From: Glaciecola siphonariae
GTDB taxonomy: Bacteria > Pseudomonadota > Gammaproteobacteria > Enterobacterales > Alteromonadaceae
Length of the DNA: 64,000 nucleotides
NCBI RefSeq assembly: GCF_042652645.1
Contig: NZ_JBHSGU010000005.1
Coordinates: 186,001-250,000 of the forward strand
Direction of reading: 5' to 3'
The notes beneath the pieces were generated by a model, which worked only from the letters and a program-made list of their open reading frames with translations, was not told the DNA's origin and did not search any database. Positions 62,204 to 64,000 of this stretch are shown here, piece after piece. The number at the start of each line of letters is the position of its first letter. Within the stretch, counting starts at the first letter, position 1. The translations under genes were made by a program, and so were the position numbers.

Positions 62204-62719
62204 ATGGCTGAAAAACGTAACGTATTCTTAGTCGGACCGATGGGTGCTGGTAAAAGCACGATTGGCCGTCATCTTGCAGATGAACTTCACCTTGATTTTT
62301 TTGACTCAGACCAAGAGATTGAGCGCCGAACTGGAGCCGACATTGCTTGGATTTTTGACCTAGAAGGTGAAGAAGGATTTAGAAAGCGCGAAGAAACGGT
62401 CATTCATGACCTTACCGATAAGCAAGGTATTGTGCTTGCTACTGGCGGTGGCTCAATTGTATCGAAAGCCGTTCGCAATCGACTGTCTGCCCGCGGTATC
62501 GTTGTATATTTGCAAACAACTATCGACAAGCAGGTTGCCCGCACGCAACGAGATAAGCGCCGTCCATTACTACAAAACGACGATCCTGAAACCGTATTGC
62601 GCAACTTAGCCGAAGAACGTAATCCTCTTTATGAAGAAGTGGCCGATTATGTTGTAGAAACCGACGAGCAAAGTGCACGCGCGGTAGCTAATCAAATTAT
62701 TAATAAAATAGGGCTGTAA
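62204..62719 (+). CDS. aroK: Shikimate kinase I
   Basis: Phosphorylates shikimate in aromatic amino-acid synthesis. 171 residues. Walker A GPMGAGKSTIG, shikimate site DSDQEIERRTGADIAWIF with Asp, FRKREE, GGGSIVS, and the lid Arg in RDKRRPLL. aroB follows after 28 bp. Confidence 0.97.
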   Translation: MAEKRNVFLVGPMGAGKSTIGRHLADELHLDFFDSDQEIERRTGADIAWIFDLEGEEGFRKREETVIHDLTDKQGIVLATGGGSIVSKAVRNRLSARGIVVYLQTTIDKQVARTQRDKRRPLLQNDDPETVLRNLAEERNPLYEEVADYVVETDEQSARAVANQIINKIGL

Positions 62720-62747
62720 AGCTTAAGGGATTAAAAGGACGCGACCG

Positions 62748-63827
62748 ATGCCTACACTACATGTTGATTTAGGCGAGCGCAGTTATCCGATATACATTCA
62801 AGCCGGCATTCTTTCAGATGCCGGCTTTTTGTTTTCTGAAATTCGCGCAAAACATATTATTATTATCAGCAACACCGTAGTTTCTCCACTTTATTTAGAC
62901 ACGCTTGCTGGACGTGTTCAGGCTTTAGGAAAACGTGTCGACCGGATTGTTATAGCCGATGGTGAACAAGAAAAGACCTTAGCCAATTTCGAATACATTA
63001 TGTCTAAATTACTCGCTATGCCTGCCTCTCGCGACGCCTGCATCGTTGCACTTGGCGGTGGCGTAATTGGTGATTTAGCCGGCTTTGTTAGCGCATGCTA
63101 TCAGCGCGGTATCGATTTTGTGCAAGTTCCGACTACTCTGCTGTCTCAGGTCGACTCATCAGTAGGCGGTAAAACGGCGGTCAATCACCCCTTGGGTAAG
63201 AATATGATTGGCGCGTTTTATCAACCAAAAGCGGTCTATATTGATACCGCGACCCTATCGACTCTTGCGCCTCGGGAGTTTGCTGCCGGCATGGCAGAGG
63301 TCATTAAATATGGCATTATTTACGACCTAGCCTTTTTTACTTGGCTCGAAAACAATATAGACAGCATTAAACGCAAAGACAGCGACACCCTAAACACCAT
63401 GATCGCTCGATGCTGCGAGATAAAGGCAACAATTGTTGCCCAAGATGAGCGTGAACAAAATATCCGCGCATTGTTAAACCTAGGGCACACCTTTGGTCAT
63501 GCTATTGAAGCAGAGCAAGGCTTTGGTAATTGGCTACATGGCGAGGCAGTAGCCGCTGGCATGGTAATTGCTGCAAGACTATCGGCCATGCGTGGCGACG
63601 TAGATTTGACTGAGGTGACACGTATAAGCCAATTAATTGCGGCCTTTGATTTACCCATTGCAGGTCCAGGCAATATGAACGCTGCGGCTTATATCAGCCA
63701 TATGCAGCGCGACAAAAAAGCAGTAAACAACGCGATGCGATTTGTTCTGCCCATTGGCATTGGCAAGGCAAAGGTGGTTGGGGATGTAAGTAGCGAAGCA
63801 CTTACTGAACTTTTAGATGTCTCATAA
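62748..63827 (+). CDS. aroB: 3-dehydroquinate synthase
   Basis: Second step of the shikimate pathway, NAD and Zn/Co dependent. 359 residues. NAD region DGEQEKTLAN, LGGGVIGDLAGFVSACYQRGI, PTTLLSQVDSSVGGKTAVNHP, and metal ligands in AEVIKYG, NLGHTFGHAIE and WLHGEAVAAGM. Followed closely by a damX-like gene, as in E. coli. Confidence 0.97.
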   Translation: MPTLHVDLGERSYPIYIQAGILSDAGFLFSEIRAKHIIIISNTVVSPLYLDTLAGRVQALGKRVDRIVIADGEQEKTLANFEYIMSKLLAMPASRDACIVALGGGVIGDLAGFVSACYQRGIDFVQVPTTLLSQVDSSVGGKTAVNHPLGKNMIGAFYQPKAVYIDTATLSTLAPREFAAGMAEVIKYGIIYDLAFFTWLENNIDSIKRKDSDTLNTMIARCCEIKATIVAQDEREQNIRALLNLGHTFGHAIEAEQGFGNWLHGEAVAAGMVIAARLSAMRGDVDLTEVTRISQLIAAFDLPIAGPGNMNAAAYISHMQRDKKAVNNAMRFVLPIGIGKAKVVGDVSSEALTELLDVS

Positions 63828-63854
63828 TTAGGTTAGTTATATCAGGAAGGTCAG

Positions 63855-64000
63855 GTGTCACAACTGCATGAACGCTTAGAGCACTTGGTGAATTATTCAT
63901 CGCAGCTAATTTTTGTTAGCAGTGACTCTTTGGCTAATCAACAGCGAACGCTTACTGATTTTTTAGCGAAGCAGCACGAAAGCACTGAGGTGTCATTTTT
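63855..64000 (+). CDS. damX: DamX-like protein, N-terminus (cut by window edge)
   Basis: GTG 63855 with AGGAAGG upstream opens a frame that runs to the window end (48 codons). The start MSQLHERLEHLVNYSSQLIFVSSD resembles the N-terminal part of DamX, and DamX is the expected gene after aroB (aroK-aroB-damX-dam). DamX is a SPOR-domain division protein, but the TM and SPOR parts are outside the window, so the call rests mainly on context. Confidence 0.65.
   Translation, partial: MSQLHERLEHLVNYSSQLIFVSSDSLANQQRTLTDFLAKQHESTEVSF

Overview
The window reads as chromosome of a marine gammaproteobacterium of the Alteromonadales (Alteromonadaceae, close to Alteromonas/Glaciecola). Evidence: gene orders typical of that group (sfsA-dksA-gluQ-pcnB-folK-panBC; tatABC with tatD and hemB; yibN-grxC-secB-gpsA; mrcA | pilMNOPQ-aroKB-damX; argCBFGH-argA), a Mg-type HemB, a HemJ, a PEP-CTERM-like surface protein and many 7TM GGDEF proteins. 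Base composition is moderately AT-rich and even. No tRNA, rRNA, IS transposase, prophage or CRISPR array was seen.

Layout. 0-6.3 kb: start of a divergent gene, then sfsA, dksA, gluQ, pcnB, folK, panB and panC on the + strand (stringent control, tRNA modification, RNA polyadenylation, folate and pantothenate synthesis). 6.3-14.3 kb: a tightly packed minus-strand run tatA-tatB-tatC-(secreted unknown)-tatD-two tandem diguanylate cyclases-hemB. 14.6-20.1 kb: outer-membrane protein, GST, erpA, a DUF6776-like membrane protein, a divergent ClC transporter and hemJ. 20.1-24.5 kb: PEP-CTERM-like protein, DUF1648 membrane protein, UPF0149 protein, a non-canonical Nramp transporter, then a three-gene minus-strand cluster with two tiny precursors bearing double-glycine-type leaders and a small membrane protein. 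24.9-33.4 kb: tricorn-like protease, a two-component system flanked by 60-bp direct repeats, envC, gpmI. 33.6-40.7 kb: yibN, grxC, secB, gpsA, trmL, an alpha/beta hydrolase and a CpxRA system divergent from a CpxP-like protein. 40.7-43.1 kb: a long inverted-repeat element, a Cys-containing membrane-anchored protein and a chemotaxis transducer. 43.4-50.5 kb: the arginine operon, preceded by what looks like a leader-peptide attenuator. 50.5-57.3 kb: GGDEF protein, a possible small ORF, maeA, mrcA. 57.4-64 kb: pilMNOPQ, aroK, aroB and the start of damX.

Most interesting items: (1) the putative two-peptide bacteriocin-like cluster at 23730-24468, none of whose peptides exceeds 60 residues; (2) a 16-codon leader ORF ending in Arg-Arg plus an intrinsic terminator in front of argC; (3) a two-component cassette that appears to have been inserted between the tricorn and envC genes, leaving a 60-bp duplication of their convergent ends, and which carries a CpxR-type box like the resident cpxRA system; (4) a large palindromic element downstream of the cpxP-like gene; and (5) two transporters (Nramp, ClC) that lack hallmark substrate residues. 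All functional calls come from reading motifs and gene context; no database search was possible.
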